Source of the DNA: Hydrogenophaga sp.
GTDB taxonomy: Bacteria; Pseudomonadota; Gammaproteobacteria; Burkholderiales; Burkholderiaceae_C
Assembly: GCF_018780075.1 (NCBI RefSeq)
Contig: NZ_JADMKB010000014.1
Coordinates: forward strand, 1-63,921
Length of the DNA: 63,921 nt
Direction of reading: 5' to 3'
Positions 16,587 through 25,248 of the stretch are shown here, in pieces (position 1 is the stretch's first letter; each line of letters begins with the position of its first letter). Below the pieces are notes generated by a model, which worked only from the letters and a program-made list of their open reading frames with translations, searched no databases and was not told where the DNA came from. The translations under genes and the position numbers were made by a program.

Positions 16587-16996
16587 GGCGCGGTGGAAGG
16601 GGCGGTTGATGGTTGGTGTCAGCGGGGCAGAAACGCCAGGCAGAACCATGCTTCTATCATCCCGGCCATGCAGCACCCAAACACCTCAGGGAACCCCAAC
16701 GGCGCCGGCTGGCGGGGGTGAGGGGCAGGGCGGCGTGACACGGTGGCCAGTCCGTGGCTCAATGTGAGCTGAAATCCGCCGATACCGGTACAAACCGCTT
16801 GCCGCTTGGCTCACCCATGGCACTTCACGAAATCATCTGCGTCAGCCTGGCCACGCGCGAGATGGCACAAGCCGAGCTGTTGCCGCTGCGCGATGGCTTC
16901 TTGCGCCCGTGGTGACCCGCTGGCCAGGGACGTGCGGGCGCACCCGCCGCCCGGGCGGGCCTCGCCCGTGTCGCCGAGGGCGCTGGAGTTGACGGC
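16587..16996. other. 410-base gap with a promoter-like site and two mini-ORFs
   Basis: TATCAT (16655-16660) lies seven bases before an ATG that opens a 17-codon frame (16668-16721, starting MQHPNTSG), the geometry of a leaderless gene. A second 32-codon frame runs 16817-16915 (starting MALHEIICVSLATREM). Neither has recognisable homology to me, so this looks like the decayed start of a lost gene or the leader of the kinase gene. An inverted repeat (GGCGGGTGCGCCCGCACG region, about 16930-16960) precedes the kinase start at 16997. Confidence 0.3.
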
Positions 16997-19081
16997 ATGA
17001 CCGATCGGACCCGTTCGCTGGTGACCTTGGTGTTGCTGTTCACCGCCCTGGCGATGGGCGTTCTGTGGTGGCAGAGCAGCCACTCCCGGTCGGAACTGGA
17101 GGCGCAGGTGCTGTTGCAGGCCGAGCAGCGCAGCCTGCACCTGGCGGACGCGATGGCGGGGCAGGTGCAGGGGGTGTTCAGCGCGGTGGATCTCGCGCTC
17201 AAGCAGCTGCGCACCGAGTGGCCCCGGGGCAACACCGCCGCTTTCGGGCAGCGGGTGCAGGAGACGCTGCAGGCCTTGCCCGAGGGTTTTGTGTCCCACG
17301 CGGTGGTGGCCAACGCCGAGGGTCTCGTGGTCTACAACAGCCTGGGGCTGGGCCAGGGCGTGAACATCGCCGACCGCGACTATTTCCGCGCGCACCTGGC
17401 GGGAGGTGACCACCTGTCGATAGGGGTGCCGGTGCGTTCGAGGCTGAACGGGCGCTGGGTGTTCGCCGTCAGCCGGCCGCTGCTGCAAGGTGGCCGCTTC
17501 GCCGGCACGGTGCACCTGACGCTGGGCACCGAGCCGATGGCGCGCAAGCTGGCGGGACTGGCGCTCTCCGAGCAGGACGTGGTGGCCCTGATCCACCCCG
17601 GTGGCAGCGTGCTGGCCCGCAGCAAGGACAACGAGGGGTCGATGGGGCAGCGGATGCCGGACAACCGGCCGTACATGGCCCAGCCGGACGCGCACAGCGG
17701 GGTGTACCGCGTGCCGGGCAAGGTGGACGGCGTGCACCGCACCTACGGCTGGCATCGGCTGCCGCAGTCGGGCGCGCTGGTGGCCATTGGCCTGGCCGAT
17801 GCCTCGGTGCTGGGCCCGCTGGCGCCGGTGCAGCGCCGCGACCAGTGGATGACGGCGGCGCTGTCGCTGCTGATCCTGGCGGCCGGGGGGCTGATTGCCG
17901 TGCTGCTGTGGCGGGTGTCGCGCAGCCGGGCGGCGGCCGTGGCGAGTGAGGCGCGCCTGAAGGAGGCGCAACGCATGGCGCGCGTGGGCCACTGGGAGCA
18001 CGATCACCGGACCGGGCGGTTGACCTGGTCCGACGAGGTGTTTCGCATGATCGGGCTGGACCCGGCGGTGCACACACCGACCTACCAGGGCTTCCTCGAC
18101 GCGGTCCATCCCGATGATCGACAGGGCGTGACGGCGGCGTTCAAGGCGGCGCAGCAGGGGCGCCAGCCCTGCGACGTGGTCCACCGCCTGCTGCTGCCCG
18201 ACGGCACGCTCAAGTACGTGCACGCGCTGGCCATCACCGAGCACGAGGGCGACCGGCCCCTGCGCAGCCAGGGCACGGTCCAGGACATCACCGAGATGCG
18301 CACGGCGCAGCTCGCGCTGCAGCAGCTCAACGAAGGGCTGGAACAGCGGGTCGAGGTGCGCACGCGCGAGCTGGGCGAGGTGAACCACGAGCTGGAGACG
18401 TTCGCCTACAGCGTGTCGCACGACCTGCGCACGCCGCTGCGCACGATCCACGGGTTTGCGAGCCTGCTGGAAGAAGAAGGGGTGGCACAGTCCGAGTCGG
18501 GGCGCATGCACCTGCGGCGCATCCAGGAGGCGGCCAAGCGCATGGGCCAGCTCATCACCGATCTGCTCACCATGGCGCAACACAGCCGCGCGGTGATCCG
18601 GCACGAGCGGGTGGACCTGAGCGCGATGGCGCGCCGGGTGGTGGCCGAGCTGGAGCAGGCGCAGCCCGGCGCGCGGGTGCGGTGGGACATTGAGGACGGC
18701 CTGGTGGTGCAGGCCGACCCGACGCTGATGGGCGTGGTGCTGCAGAACCTGCTGGGCAACGCCTGGAAGTACACCAGCCAGACGGCGCAACCGCGCATCG
18801 GGTTCGCTCGCACAGGACACGCCAACGGCCTGCAGACGTTCTGCGTGCGGGACAACGGCGCGGGCTTTGACATGGCCTACGCCGCGCAGCTGTTCCAGCC
18901 GTTCAAACGCCTGCACACCCACCAGGCCTTCGAAGGCTCGGGCGTGGGGCTGGCCTCGGTGCTGCGCGTGGTGCAGCGCCACGGGGGCACGGTGCGCGGC
19001 GAGGGCGCGGTCGGCCACGGCGCGGCCTTCTATTTCACGGTCCCCGACGAACCACAGGTGCGGGACCCGGCGCAGCCCTGA
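16997..19081 (+). CDS. Membrane sensor histidine kinase with PAS domain (paralogue B)
   Basis: 694 aa, with the same layout as the kinase at 10492: helix 1 (about 8-25), Cache-like periplasmic sensor (about 40-280), helix 2 (about 282-305), PAS, coiled coil, HisKA and HATPase. The phospho-acceptor falls at the identical residue, His475 (SVSHDLRTPLRTIHGF), and long stretches match almost exactly (QRSLHLADAMAGQVQ, NLLGNAWKYT, CVRDNGAGFDMAYA). The sensor parts differ more than the kinase cores. There is no adjacent response regulator. The pair flanks the metal cluster and MFS gene; they may share an output protein while sensing different ligands. Confidence 0.9.
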   Translation: MTDRTRSLVTLVLLFTALAMGVLWWQSSHSRSELEAQVLLQAEQRSLHLADAMAGQVQGVFSAVDLALKQLRTEWPRGNTAAFGQRVQETLQALPEGFVSHAVVANAEGLVVYNSLGLGQGVNIADRDYFRAHLAGGDHLSIGVPVRSRLNGRWVFAVSRPLLQGGRFAGTVHLTLGTEPMARKLAGLALSEQDVVALIHPGGSVLARSKDNEGSMGQRMPDNRPYMAQPDAHSGVYRVPGKVDGVHRTYGWHRLPQSGALVAIGLADASVLGPLAPVQRRDQWMTAALSLLILAAGGLIAVLLWRVSRSRAAAVASEARLKEAQRMARVGHWEHDHRTGRLTWSDEVFRMIGLDPAVHTPTYQGFLDAVHPDDRQGVTAAFKAAQQGRQPCDVVHRLLLPDGTLKYVHALAITEHEGDRPLRSQGTVQDITEMRTAQLALQQLNEGLEQRVEVRTRELGEVNHELETFAYSVSHDLRTPLRTIHGFASLLEEEGVAQSESGRMHLRRIQEAAKRMGQLITDLLTMAQHSRAVIRHERVDLSAMARRVVAELEQAQPGARVRWDIEDGLVVQADPTLMGVVLQNLLGNAWKYTSQTAQPRIGFARTGHANGLQTFCVRDNGAGFDMAYAAQLFQPFKRLHTHQAFEGSGVGLASVLRVVQRHGGTVRGEGAVGHGAAFYFTVPDEPQVRDPAQP

Positions 19082-19084
19082 GCC

Positions 19085-21199
19085 TCAGGCCATGGCGCGC
19101 TGCGGGGCTTCGTGCTGCGGCGTACCCGCGTTGGTTTGCGACGCCGCCGCCAGCGAGGTCTCCCGGCCCGGGCTCCGTTCCTCGGTGTGTCCTCGCGCCT
19201 GAGCCTGCGCCAGGGCGTGCGCGCGCTCCAGGTGCTGGTCGGCGGTCTGGCCCTGCGCGGCCTTCACGCTGAACTCGCTGACGGGTGCGCTCTCCTGCAC
19301 CACCGCCACGCGCTCGCCGTCCTTGCTCAGGTGAAACGCCCGCACGTCGCCCCGGTGCGCATGTTGCTGCGCGTGACCCACGGCCGCGGCGCTGACACGT
19401 TCGATCTGTTCAGGGCTGTGGCCCCGCGCGCTCAGGGCCGGGCCGAGCTGGGTTTGCGCGAGCTGGTGGTGGCGCGCCTGCTGCGGTGAGAGCGCCGACC
19501 GGGGGCTCGTTGACGTGTCTTTCGGCCGCAGCTCCGCCGGCAGCTCGGGCAGCTTCATGCCGCGCTCTTGCATGCTTTCGCGCACGGCGCCCAGGTGGCC
19601 GGTGTCCCGCCACAGTTCGTTGAGCCCGTCCTTCACCCGCCCAGCCTGTCGCTCCTGCGCCAGGGCTTTGGGCCAACCCTGATCGAGGTTGTTGTGCGAG
19701 TCCTTGTTGGCCGCCAGCGCCAAAACGTCTTTCCGGCCCTGGGCCACCTCACCCGCGTACTGGCCGTGTTTCGTGGCCAGTTGCTCATTGCTCAGTGCCC
19801 GGTGGTTCTCCACCGGCTGGTGGGGCAAGGCGCGCGGGTATTTCTCGTGCACGGCGTCGCTGAGCGCGCCGCGCACCGCGTCGGCCGGGCGCTTGCCGGC
19901 GTCGATGTGTCGGGCCAGGGCGCCGTTGACGTCGTCCTTGTCGACCTTGGGGTAGGTCGCGTGGGTCTGCTCCCAGGCCTTGTCGATGCCCGCGCGGCCT
20001 TCGAAATAGCGGCCGTTGCGCTCGGCCTCGGTGGCGAATGTCTCGCTGGTGGCGTTCAGGCGGGTCTGCAGCTGGGCGCGTTTCGCGGGGTCGGTTTCGT
20101 TCTGCAGGTCTTCCTTCAGGCCGTTGACCTGGCGCAGCAGGCGGCCTTCTTTGGACACGTGGTCGTAGCCCAGCTCGCCGACCTCGCGCCCCAGGGCCTT
20201 GCTCCACTGCTGCAGGCGCGAGTCTTCGTAGAGCTTCTCCGCGCCGTAGGCCGCGGCACCGCCGGTGGCCAGGCCGCCGACCACGGGGCCGACCGGGCCG
20301 GTGACGGGGCTGGTCAGTGCCCCGCCGGCAGCGCCCAGTGCACCGCCCCCCGCACCAGCAACGCCCGTCACCGCGCCGCGTGTCGCCACATCAGCACCTG
20401 CTTCGGCACCGCGCACCCACTGCTCTCGGTTGCTGCGCGCGGTGTCGATGGCGTCGCGGGTGTCGTTGACGCCCTGGTAGACGCCGTAGGCGGCGCCGGC
20501 AATGCCAGTGGCTTTGGCAAGGCCGTGCATGCCAGGCGCTTTCGGCCTTTCTGGACCACCGCCCACAGCGTCGGGCACGGGCGATGGTGAGGCTGGGGAC
20601 TTCTGAAGCGGGATGTGCAGGTGGTTGTCGACGGTTTTGACGAACTCTGCGGGTTCATAGAGCTGTCGATTGGGCGTCAGGTATTGGGTCGCACCGCCGG
20701 GTTTGGTGACCTGCCCGCCGAGTTCACTGGTGGGTGCGACGGTGTTGACGAAGGCTTCAGTGGGGGCCTTCGGGGTGATCTTGTAGACGTCGTATTGCGT
20801 CGATTCGCTGGCGATGGGCAGCGCGAAGTGTTGGGAGAGGTTTTTGCCTTCTTTCACCGCCGCATCGAGATCGGCCTCTTTGGCCCAGAAGGGGGAGAAG
20901 GGCGAAGGCTGCTGGCCGTTGGGGACGATCTTGACCAAGGGCTCGTTGAGGATCTCCATCCGGGGGAGCTCGCGGCCAGAGGTGATCTGGTCGATGGCCC
21001 GGCGCCGGATTTCGGAGACGGGCTTGTCGGGAGCCGCTTCAATAAGTCGTTGTCGATACAACTGTCCTTCGGGTGTTTCCAGGTAGTCAAGGGCCGCCTG
21101 CCGGCTGACGCCTTGGGTCTTGAAGGTCAGCGCTTCTTTGAGTGTCTTTTCGTTGTATTGCCGCTTGAGCTCTTCGGGAGTCAGACCCAGGTCACTCAT
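19085..21199 (-). CDS. Putative type IV secretion toxin effector with XVIPCD-like C-terminus
   Basis: 704 aa. The C-terminal 130 residues resemble XVIPCD domains that recruit effectors to VirD4: a helical HHQLAQTQLGPALSARGHS segment, the core RAFHLSKDGERVAVVQES, and a Gln/Ala-rich tail (QTADQHLERAHALAQAQA). The N-terminal 200 residues would be the toxin part, with YDVYKITPKAPTEAF and GGATQYLTPNRQLYEPAEF as its best-conserved-looking stretch; I do not recognise its activity. The middle (about 225-310) has a Gly/Ala-rich hydrophobic region common in such effectors. No signal peptide. Codon use is visibly more AT-rich toward the 5' end than in neighbours. It overlaps the upstream small gene by four bases (ATGA). 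No secretion genes are in the window. Confidence 0.6.
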   Translation of the reverse strand: MSDLGLTPEELKRQYNEKTLKEALTFKTQGVSRQAALDYLETPEGQLYRQRLIEAAPDKPVSEIRRRAIDQITSGRELPRMEILNEPLVKIVPNGQQPSPFSPFWAKEADLDAAVKEGKNLSQHFALPIASESTQYDVYKITPKAPTEAFVNTVAPTSELGGQVTKPGGATQYLTPNRQLYEPAEFVKTVDNHLHIPLQKSPASPSPVPDAVGGGPERPKAPGMHGLAKATGIAGAAYGVYQGVNDTRDAIDTARSNREQWVRGAEAGADVATRGAVTGVAGAGGGALGAAGGALTSPVTGPVGPVVGGLATGGAAAYGAEKLYEDSRLQQWSKALGREVGELGYDHVSKEGRLLRQVNGLKEDLQNETDPAKRAQLQTRLNATSETFATEAERNGRYFEGRAGIDKAWEQTHATYPKVDKDDVNGALARHIDAGKRPADAVRGALSDAVHEKYPRALPHQPVENHRALSNEQLATKHGQYAGEVAQGRKDVLALAANKDSHNNLDQGWPKALAQERQAGRVKDGLNELWRDTGHLGAVRESMQERGMKLPELPAELRPKDTSTSPRSALSPQQARHHQLAQTQLGPALSARGHSPEQIERVSAAAVGHAQQHAHRGDVRAFHLSKDGERVAVVQESAPVSEFSVKAAQGQTADQHLERAHALAQAQARGHTEERSPGRETSLAAASQTNAGTPQHEAPQRAMA

Positions 21200-21552
21200 G
21201 ACTGAGTTCCTTTCAGAATCGCTGCCCGCTGGGCCTCCATGTCGGCATGGATCCGCAGGTCCTGCTCGGTCAAGCCGCCCCTCAATTCATCTGTGAAATC
21301 ACCGTAGGCCCCTTCCACGTTGGGATCTCGGTAATCGCGATAGAGGCCTTCCGAAAAGACCGCCCACTGAGCCGGAAAGCGGTGCTCGTCTGCAAAGGGT
21401 TGAGCGACCTTGCCAGTCTTGGCTGCGTCGATCAAGGAGCGCATGCTCTCCAGCAGGCCCTGAACCCGTTCTTCATTCGGGTATTGCTGACACACCCACT
21501 CCAGGTGTTCGGCAGTGGCTTTGAGCTTGATCGGATCAATTTTTTGCGTCAT
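21196..21552 (-). CDS. Putative immunity protein for the adjacent effector
   Basis: 118 aa, cytoplasmic, mildly acidic (19 Asp/Glu against 14 Lys/Arg), no signal peptide or membrane segment. The start MTQKIDP at 21552 has GGGGA a suitable distance upstream; a longer frame lacks support. It is unlike any family I recognise. It lies directly upstream of the effector and overlaps it as ATGA, the arrangement seen for immunity genes of XVIPCD effectors in Xanthomonadales, where the immunity gene often precedes the toxin gene. The region is more AT-rich than its surroundings. The immunity role is inferred from position and size only. Most immunity proteins against periplasm-acting toxins carry a signal peptide; its absence would imply a cytoplasmic toxin target. 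Confidence 0.55.
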   Translation of the reverse strand: MTQKIDPIKLKATAEHLEWVCQQYPNEERVQGLLESMRSLIDAAKTGKVAQPFADEHRFPAQWAVFSEGLYRDYRDPNVEGAYGDFTDELRGGLTEQDLRIHADMEAQRAAILKGTQS

Positions 21553-21612
21553 GGAAATTCCCCAGGAAAACGATGTGTGTGTGACAGCGCGAGATGTTCT
21601 CACACCATCTGG

Positions 21613-22731
21613 TCAGCCCGTGTACACCTCCGGCAGCGCATACGTCGAGCGCTGGCCGAGGTGCTTGCCGTGTTCGTGCAGCCAGTCGTCGGCCGCGCGC
21701 CGGCCAATGCCATGCAGCTGGGAGAGAAAGGACCAGCCGGTTTCGGTCTTGCTCGATGCGCCGAACGGCGAGAGGTCTGCTTCGGCGCTGATCTTGTGCA
21801 GGCGCAGGTCGTCCACGCGCCGGAACAGCGGGCGCTGGAAGCAGGCGTCGGGCCGGCCCGCGTCTTCCAGCAGCTCCTTGATGAGGCCGATGGTGCGCAG
21901 CTCTTTCTGCAGGCTGGCGTTGAAAGTGACCTCGCTCGCGCGGTCGAGGATGTCGCTGGCCCGTGTGGGAATCGCGTCCCGCCGGTCGGGGTTGATCTGC
22001 ACCAGCATCAGGTCGTCGGCCGGCGTTTCGCTGATCAGCGGCATCAGCGTGGGGTTGCCGGCGTAGCCGCCGTCCCAGTAGGCCTCACCCTTGACTTCGA
22101 TCGCCTGGAACAGCAGCGGCAGGCAGGCCGAGGCGAGCACCATGTCGGCGGTGAGTTCATCCTGGCGGAACACGTGCAGCTCGCCGGTGGCGACGTGCGT
22201 GGCCGCGATGAACAGCTGCGTGCGGTGGCAGGCGCGCACGTGCTCGAAGTTCACGGTGTCTTCCAGGATCCGGCGCAGCGGGTTGAGGTTGAGCGGGTTG
22301 AGCTGGTAGGGCGAGAACTGACCGCCGATGAACTTCGCCGCCTGTTGCCAGGGGGTCATCGCCGCCTGCAGCCAGGGGTTGTGCGTGCCGAAGAGCGCGC
22401 CCAGCGGGCTGGCCTCCAGGTGGTGAAAGGGCGAGGATTCGGCCACGCTTTTCCAGAAGCGGGCCAGGCAGGCCTGCGCGCCCACGCGGCCCCCTTCCAT
22501 CAAGCCGGCGGCCAGCGCCACGGCGTTCATCGCCCCCGCGCTGGTGCCGCTGATGCCCGAGATTTCGAGCCGCTCGTCGTCCAGCAGGCGATCGAGCACG
22601 CCCCAGGTGAAGGCGCCGTGCGAACCACCGCCCTGCAGCGCGAGGTCGATGAGCAGGTGGGTGCCGGGCGCGCGCTTCGGTGGGCGGGCGGGCGCGGCGC
22701 GGCGGGTTGTGGCGCGGGGTGGTGTGGCCAT
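21613..22731 (-). CDS. Patatin-like phospholipase
   Basis: 372 aa. The oxyanion-hole motif is GGGSHG (34-39), the nucleophile Ser64 lies in GTSAG (62-66) and the catalytic Asp in WDGGYAGNP near residue 215, completing the Ser-Asp dyad. A basic, Ala/Pro-rich N-terminus of about 20 residues precedes the domain, and the start at 22731 is chosen as the last Met before it. The family hydrolyses acyl esters of phospholipids or of polyhydroxybutyrate; no PHB gene is nearby. No signal peptide is seen, so it is cytoplasmic or exported by another route. It is divergent from the DinG-type helicase. Confidence 0.9.
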   Translation of the reverse strand: MATPPRATTRRAAPARPPKRAPGTHLLIDLALQGGGSHGAFTWGVLDRLLDDERLEISGISGTSAGAMNAVALAAGLMEGGRVGAQACLARFWKSVAESSPFHHLEASPLGALFGTHNPWLQAAMTPWQQAAKFIGGQFSPYQLNPLNLNPLRRILEDTVNFEHVRACHRTQLFIAATHVATGELHVFRQDELTADMVLASACLPLLFQAIEVKGEAYWDGGYAGNPTLMPLISETPADDLMLVQINPDRRDAIPTRASDILDRASEVTFNASLQKELRTIGLIKELLEDAGRPDACFQRPLFRRVDDLRLHKISAEADLSPFGASSKTETGWSFLSQLHGIGRRAADDWLHEHGKHLGQRSTYALPEVYTG

Positions 22732-22850
22732 GGGGGTGCGGTCCTCTCTGTGATCTGGAACAAAGATTGTGCAGCGCAGCAGGGGCCGGAGCCATCCCTC
22801 ACGAGAGGTCTTGCGCTCTGGGACAATCACGCTTTGCCTGCCGCCCCCCG

Positions 22851-25190
22851 ATGTCCGACGCCCCCGAATCCCCCGACGTTTTCAGCCCGCCCCGCGGCCC
22901 TCTGGCGCGCGAGGCCCTGGCCCTGGGCGCGTTCGATCACGTGGTCGGCCGGCTCGACGGCTTTCGCCCCCGCGCGGGCCAGCGCGAGATGGCGGCGCAC
23001 ATCGCCGAGACGCTGAGCCCGGTGGACTGGCCGCCCAAACCTGAAAAAGGGGCCGAGAAGGGCGCCGAGGCCGTGCCGTACAACGGGCCGCGCGCCATCG
23101 CCGTGGTGCAGGCCGGCACGGGCGTGGGCAAGTCGGCGGCGTACGCGTCCACCGTGATCCCGCTGGCGATTGCGCAGCAGAAGCGCGTGCTGATCTCCAC
23201 CGCCACCGTGGCGCTGCAGGAGCAGCTCATGGCCAAGGACCTGCCGGCGCTCTCGGCCGCGCTGCCGCAGCCCTTCACTTTCTCGCTGGCCAAAGGCCGC
23301 GGGCGTTATGTGTGCCGCCTCAAGCTCGACCAGCTGGCCGGTGGTGACGCGGCCAGCGCCGACCTGTTCGAGACCGAGGAGCTGCCCGCTAGCCCCGAGG
23401 CCGCCGCCGCGACCGTGGTCGCCAACGCGGCGGCGACGGCGCGCGAAGCCGAGCGCTGGGTCGAGCGCGCCAAGACCTACACCGTGTGGGCGCAGCAACT
23501 GGATGGCGGGGCCTGGGACGGCGACCGCGACCGGCTCGACGAGCCGCCCGAGCCCGAGCTCTGGGGCCCGGTGGCCGCCGAACGCCACACCTGCACCGCG
23601 CGCCACTGCCCCAGCTACAACAGCTGCAGCTACTACCAGGCACGCGCGCGGCTGGCGCAGTCGCAGGTGATCGTGGTCAACCACGACCTGCTGCTCGCCA
23701 CGCTGGGCCTGCACGCGCTGCCCGACCCGTCGGACTGCTACATCGTGTTCGACGAGGCCCACCACCTCGGCGCCGTGGCGCAGGGCCAGTTCACCGAGAG
23801 CATGGACCTCATGCGCGGCGGCTGGCTCGACAAGCTGCCGCGCGCGGTGAGCGATGTGGCCGGCGCCATCGCCCACACGCCGACCGAAGACGTGGCCACG
23901 CTGGCGCGCGAGCTGAAGGCCGCGCAGGCCGACCTGGCGCGCCGCGCAATGGCGCGGGTCAGCGAGTCGCCCGAGTGGCTGGCGCTCACCGGCCGGCAGG
24001 CGGGCCAACGCCCGCGCGCTGGCGGCTTTGAATCCACCGCGCCCAGCGTGACCGAGCGCTTCGAAGGCGGCGCGATCCCGCCCGACTGGATGGAGACCCT
24101 GGGCCAGATCGAGAGCCGCGCGACCGCGCTGCTCAAGGTGTTCGAGGCCATCGCCAACCAGCTCAAGGCCAACGCCCGCGACAACCCGGCCGACGCGCCG
24201 CGCTGCGCCCAGCTCTACAGCCGCATCGGCAGCCAGGCGCCGCGCCTGCAGCACCTGCAGGCCACGGCCGAGCTGTGGCTGCAGGAGCCGGCGCAGGGCC
24301 AGCCGCCGCTGGCCAAGTGGCTGGAGGCCGGGGTGATGCACGGCACAGTCACGCTCAGCGCGCACGCCTGCCCGCTGCAGCCCGGCAGCTTGCTGCGCGC
24401 CCACTTGTGGAGCAAGGTGCGCGCGGCCGTGGCCACCTCGGCCTCGCTCGTCACCTGCGGTTCGTTCGACCACTTCCTGCACGAAAGCGGCCTCGCGTTC
24501 GACGACGACGTGAAAGCCCGCGAGGTGCAAAGCCCGTTCGACCACGCCAACCAGGGCCGCCTGGTGGTGGTGCAGACCCAGGCCGACCCGAAAGATGTGG
24601 AGGGCTACACCCGCGAGATGCTCGACCTCTTGATGACCGACCTCGCCGAGGTGCGGCGCGGCGCGCTGGTGCTGTTCACCTCGAAGGCGCAGATGAAGCG
24701 CGCGCAGGAGCTGCTGGAGCGTGGCCTGCACAGCGACCTGCGCGGCCAGGTGCTGGTGCAGGGCGAGGCCTCTCGCACCCAGCTGCTCAAGCGCCACGCC
24801 GAGCGCGTGGCCGACGGCCAGGCCTCGATCCTGTTCGGCCTGCAGTCCTTCGGCGAGGGGCTGGATCTGCCGGGCGAACTCTGCGAGTGGGTGTTCATCA
24901 CCAAGCTGCCGTTCGCCTCGCCCAGCGACCCGGTGGGCCAAGCGCGGGCCGACTGGCTCAAGGCCCAGGGCCGCGACCCGTTCAGCGAACTGGTGGTGCC
25001 CGCCACCGGCGCGCGCCTGCTGCAGTGGTCCGGCCGCGCGTTGCGCACCGAGACCGACGAGGCGGTGGTGGTGTGTTACGACGCGCGGCTGCTGCGGCAG
25101 AGCTATGGCCGGCGCATGCTCAAGGGCCTGCCGCCGTACCGGCTGCAGCGGCGCGACGCGGGTGGTATGGTCACCGAGGTGGCTCGCTGA
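22851..25190 (+). CDS. dinG: DinG/XPD-type iron-sulfur DNA helicase
   Basis: 779 aa superfamily 2 helicase. Walker A is AGTGVGKS (about 88-95) and the DEAH box is at 301-304 (FDEAHHL). Four Cys suit the 4Fe-4S cluster between them: Cys155 (YVCRLK), Cys248, Cys253 and Cys259 (CTARHCPSYNSC). C-terminal motifs LVLFTSKAQMKRA, SFGEGLDLPGE and the arginine-finger region QWSGRALRTETD are in order. DinG unwinds DNA 5' to 3', including D-loops, R-loops and G-quadruplexes. Start at the ATG 22851, following GACAAT (22822-22827), a possible -10. The protein has Pro-rich inserts typical of betaproteobacterial members. Confidence 0.9.
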   Translation: MSDAPESPDVFSPPRGPLAREALALGAFDHVVGRLDGFRPRAGQREMAAHIAETLSPVDWPPKPEKGAEKGAEAVPYNGPRAIAVVQAGTGVGKSAAYASTVIPLAIAQQKRVLISTATVALQEQLMAKDLPALSAALPQPFTFSLAKGRGRYVCRLKLDQLAGGDAASADLFETEELPASPEAAAATVVANAAATAREAERWVERAKTYTVWAQQLDGGAWDGDRDRLDEPPEPELWGPVAAERHTCTARHCPSYNSCSYYQARARLAQSQVIVVNHDLLLATLGLHALPDPSDCYIVFDEAHHLGAVAQGQFTESMDLMRGGWLDKLPRAVSDVAGAIAHTPTEDVATLARELKAAQADLARRAMARVSESPEWLALTGRQAGQRPRAGGFESTAPSVTERFEGGAIPPDWMETLGQIESRATALLKVFEAIANQLKANARDNPADAPRCAQLYSRIGSQAPRLQHLQATAELWLQEPAQGQPPLAKWLEAGVMHGTVTLSAHACPLQPGSLLRAHLWSKVRAAVATSASLVTCGSFDHFLHESGLAFDDDVKAREVQSPFDHANQGRLVVVQTQADPKDVEGYTREMLDLLMTDLAEVRRGALVLFTSKAQMKRAQELLERGLHSDLRGQVLVQGEASRTQLLKRHAERVADGQASILFGLQSFGEGLDLPGELCEWVFITKLPFASPSDPVGQARADWLKAQGRDPFSELVVPATGARLLQWSGRALRTETDEAVVVCYDARLLRQSYGRRMLKGLPPYRLQRRDAGGMVTEVAR

Positions 25191-25233
25191 ACGGTTCGCA
25201 TCGCTCCGTTCAGGCCGAGCCTGTCGAAGCCCC
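25188..25233 (+). repeat. Stop-codon-spanning hairpin and REP-like sequence
   Basis: TGAACGG (25188-25194), whose TGA is the dinG stop codon, pairs with CCGTTCA (25206-25212) across an 11-base loop. It is followed by GGCCGAGCCTGTCGAAGCC, a variant of the CAGGCTCAGCCTGAACGG type palindromic unit that I know as a common dispersed repeat in proteobacterial genomes. It fills most of the gap to the next gene. Confidence 0.55.
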
Positions 25234-25248
25234 ACCCGGTCCCACACC

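Noticed and set aside
19085..21199. Type VI secretion (VgrG/PAAR/Rhs-linked) effector
   Set aside because: No PAAR, Rhs or VgrG sequence is present in the protein or nearby; the C-terminal pattern fits XVIPCD better.
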